A stretch of 6,122 bases of DNA from Lachnospiraceae bacterium UBA1267 (GTDB lineage Bacteria > Bacillota > Clostridia > Lachnospirales > Lachnospiraceae), in assembly GCA_002308115.1 (NCBI GenBank), contig DBVJ01000137.1, positions 1 to 6,122 of the forward strand, in the 5' to 3' direction. The notes under the pieces are model-generated. The model was not told where the DNA came from and did no database searches. It worked only from the letters and a program-made list of their open reading frames with translations. A program made the position numbers and the translations under genes. This document shows positions 6,083 to 6,122 of the stretch, one piece after another (the first letter of the stretch is position 1; each line of letters opens with the position of its first letter).

Positions 6083-6111
6083 TTTACAAGCCCGCGTCAA
6101 AGTGCTAATAT
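6083..6111 (+). promoter_or_regulatory. Sigma-A-type promoter reading out of the window
   Basis: The -35 box TTTACA (6083-6088) and -10 box TAATAT (6106-6111) are separated by 17 bp, with TG at 6103-6104 giving an extended -10. The predicted start is near 6118, so the transcribed gene lies beyond the right edge. No convincing terminator was found in the 58 bp between the cohesin-like gene and this promoter. Confidence 0.7.
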
Positions 6112-6122
6112 ACCACAGTGCG

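Noticed and set aside
1..6122. CRISPR arrays, tRNA or rRNA genes, insertion sequences
   Set aside because: No regularly spaced repeats, cloverleaf-like segments, transposase frames or terminal inverted repeats were seen in the intergenic stretches, all of which are under 130 bp.

Overview
The window looks like chromosomal DNA from a Clostridia-type Firmicute, most plausibly Lachnospiraceae or a close relative. The reasons are a moderately GC-rich base composition, a dnaK-dnaJ gene pair, sigma-A-like promoters, a secreted glucosaminidase of the type common in gut and rumen Clostridia, a dockerin and a cohesin-like protein, and Ser/Glu/Thr- and Pro/Thr-rich linkers. The assignment is inferred from gene style; no taxonomic marker was compared.

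Region 1 (1-1715) is the end of a heat-shock chaperone operon. It holds the last 152 codons of dnaK, an intergenic spacer with a perfect 12-bp hairpin, a complete dnaJ (379 aa, all four zinc motifs present), and a clear intrinsic terminator just after dnaJ.

Region 2 (1756-2454) is a lone peptidase-E-like (family S51) gene with a strong ribosome binding site and no recognisable promoter of its own.

Region 3 (2455-6024) is the interesting part. A near-consensus extended -10 promoter (2473-2501) runs directly into a hairpin with a T-run (2503-2530). Two genes for extracytoplasmic proteins follow. The first encodes a 642-aa secreted glucosaminidase-type cell-wall hydrolase ending in a cadherin-like beta-sandwich domain and a type I dockerin. 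The second encodes a 483-aa single-pass membrane protein with a cohesin-like N-terminal domain, a Ser/Glu/Arg-rich stalk, a second extracellular domain, a transmembrane helix and a charged cytoplasmic tail. Only 64 bp separate them and I see no terminator between them, so they are probably co-transcribed. The working model is that the membrane protein holds the hydrolase at the cell surface through a cohesin-dockerin contact. This would be a small two-gene anchoring module for peptidoglycan remodelling, not a polysaccharide-degrading cellulosome. The dockerin is clear, the cohesin call is moderate, and the pairing is inference.

Region 4 (6025-6122) is non-coding and contains a second good promoter pointing out of the window towards an unseen gene.
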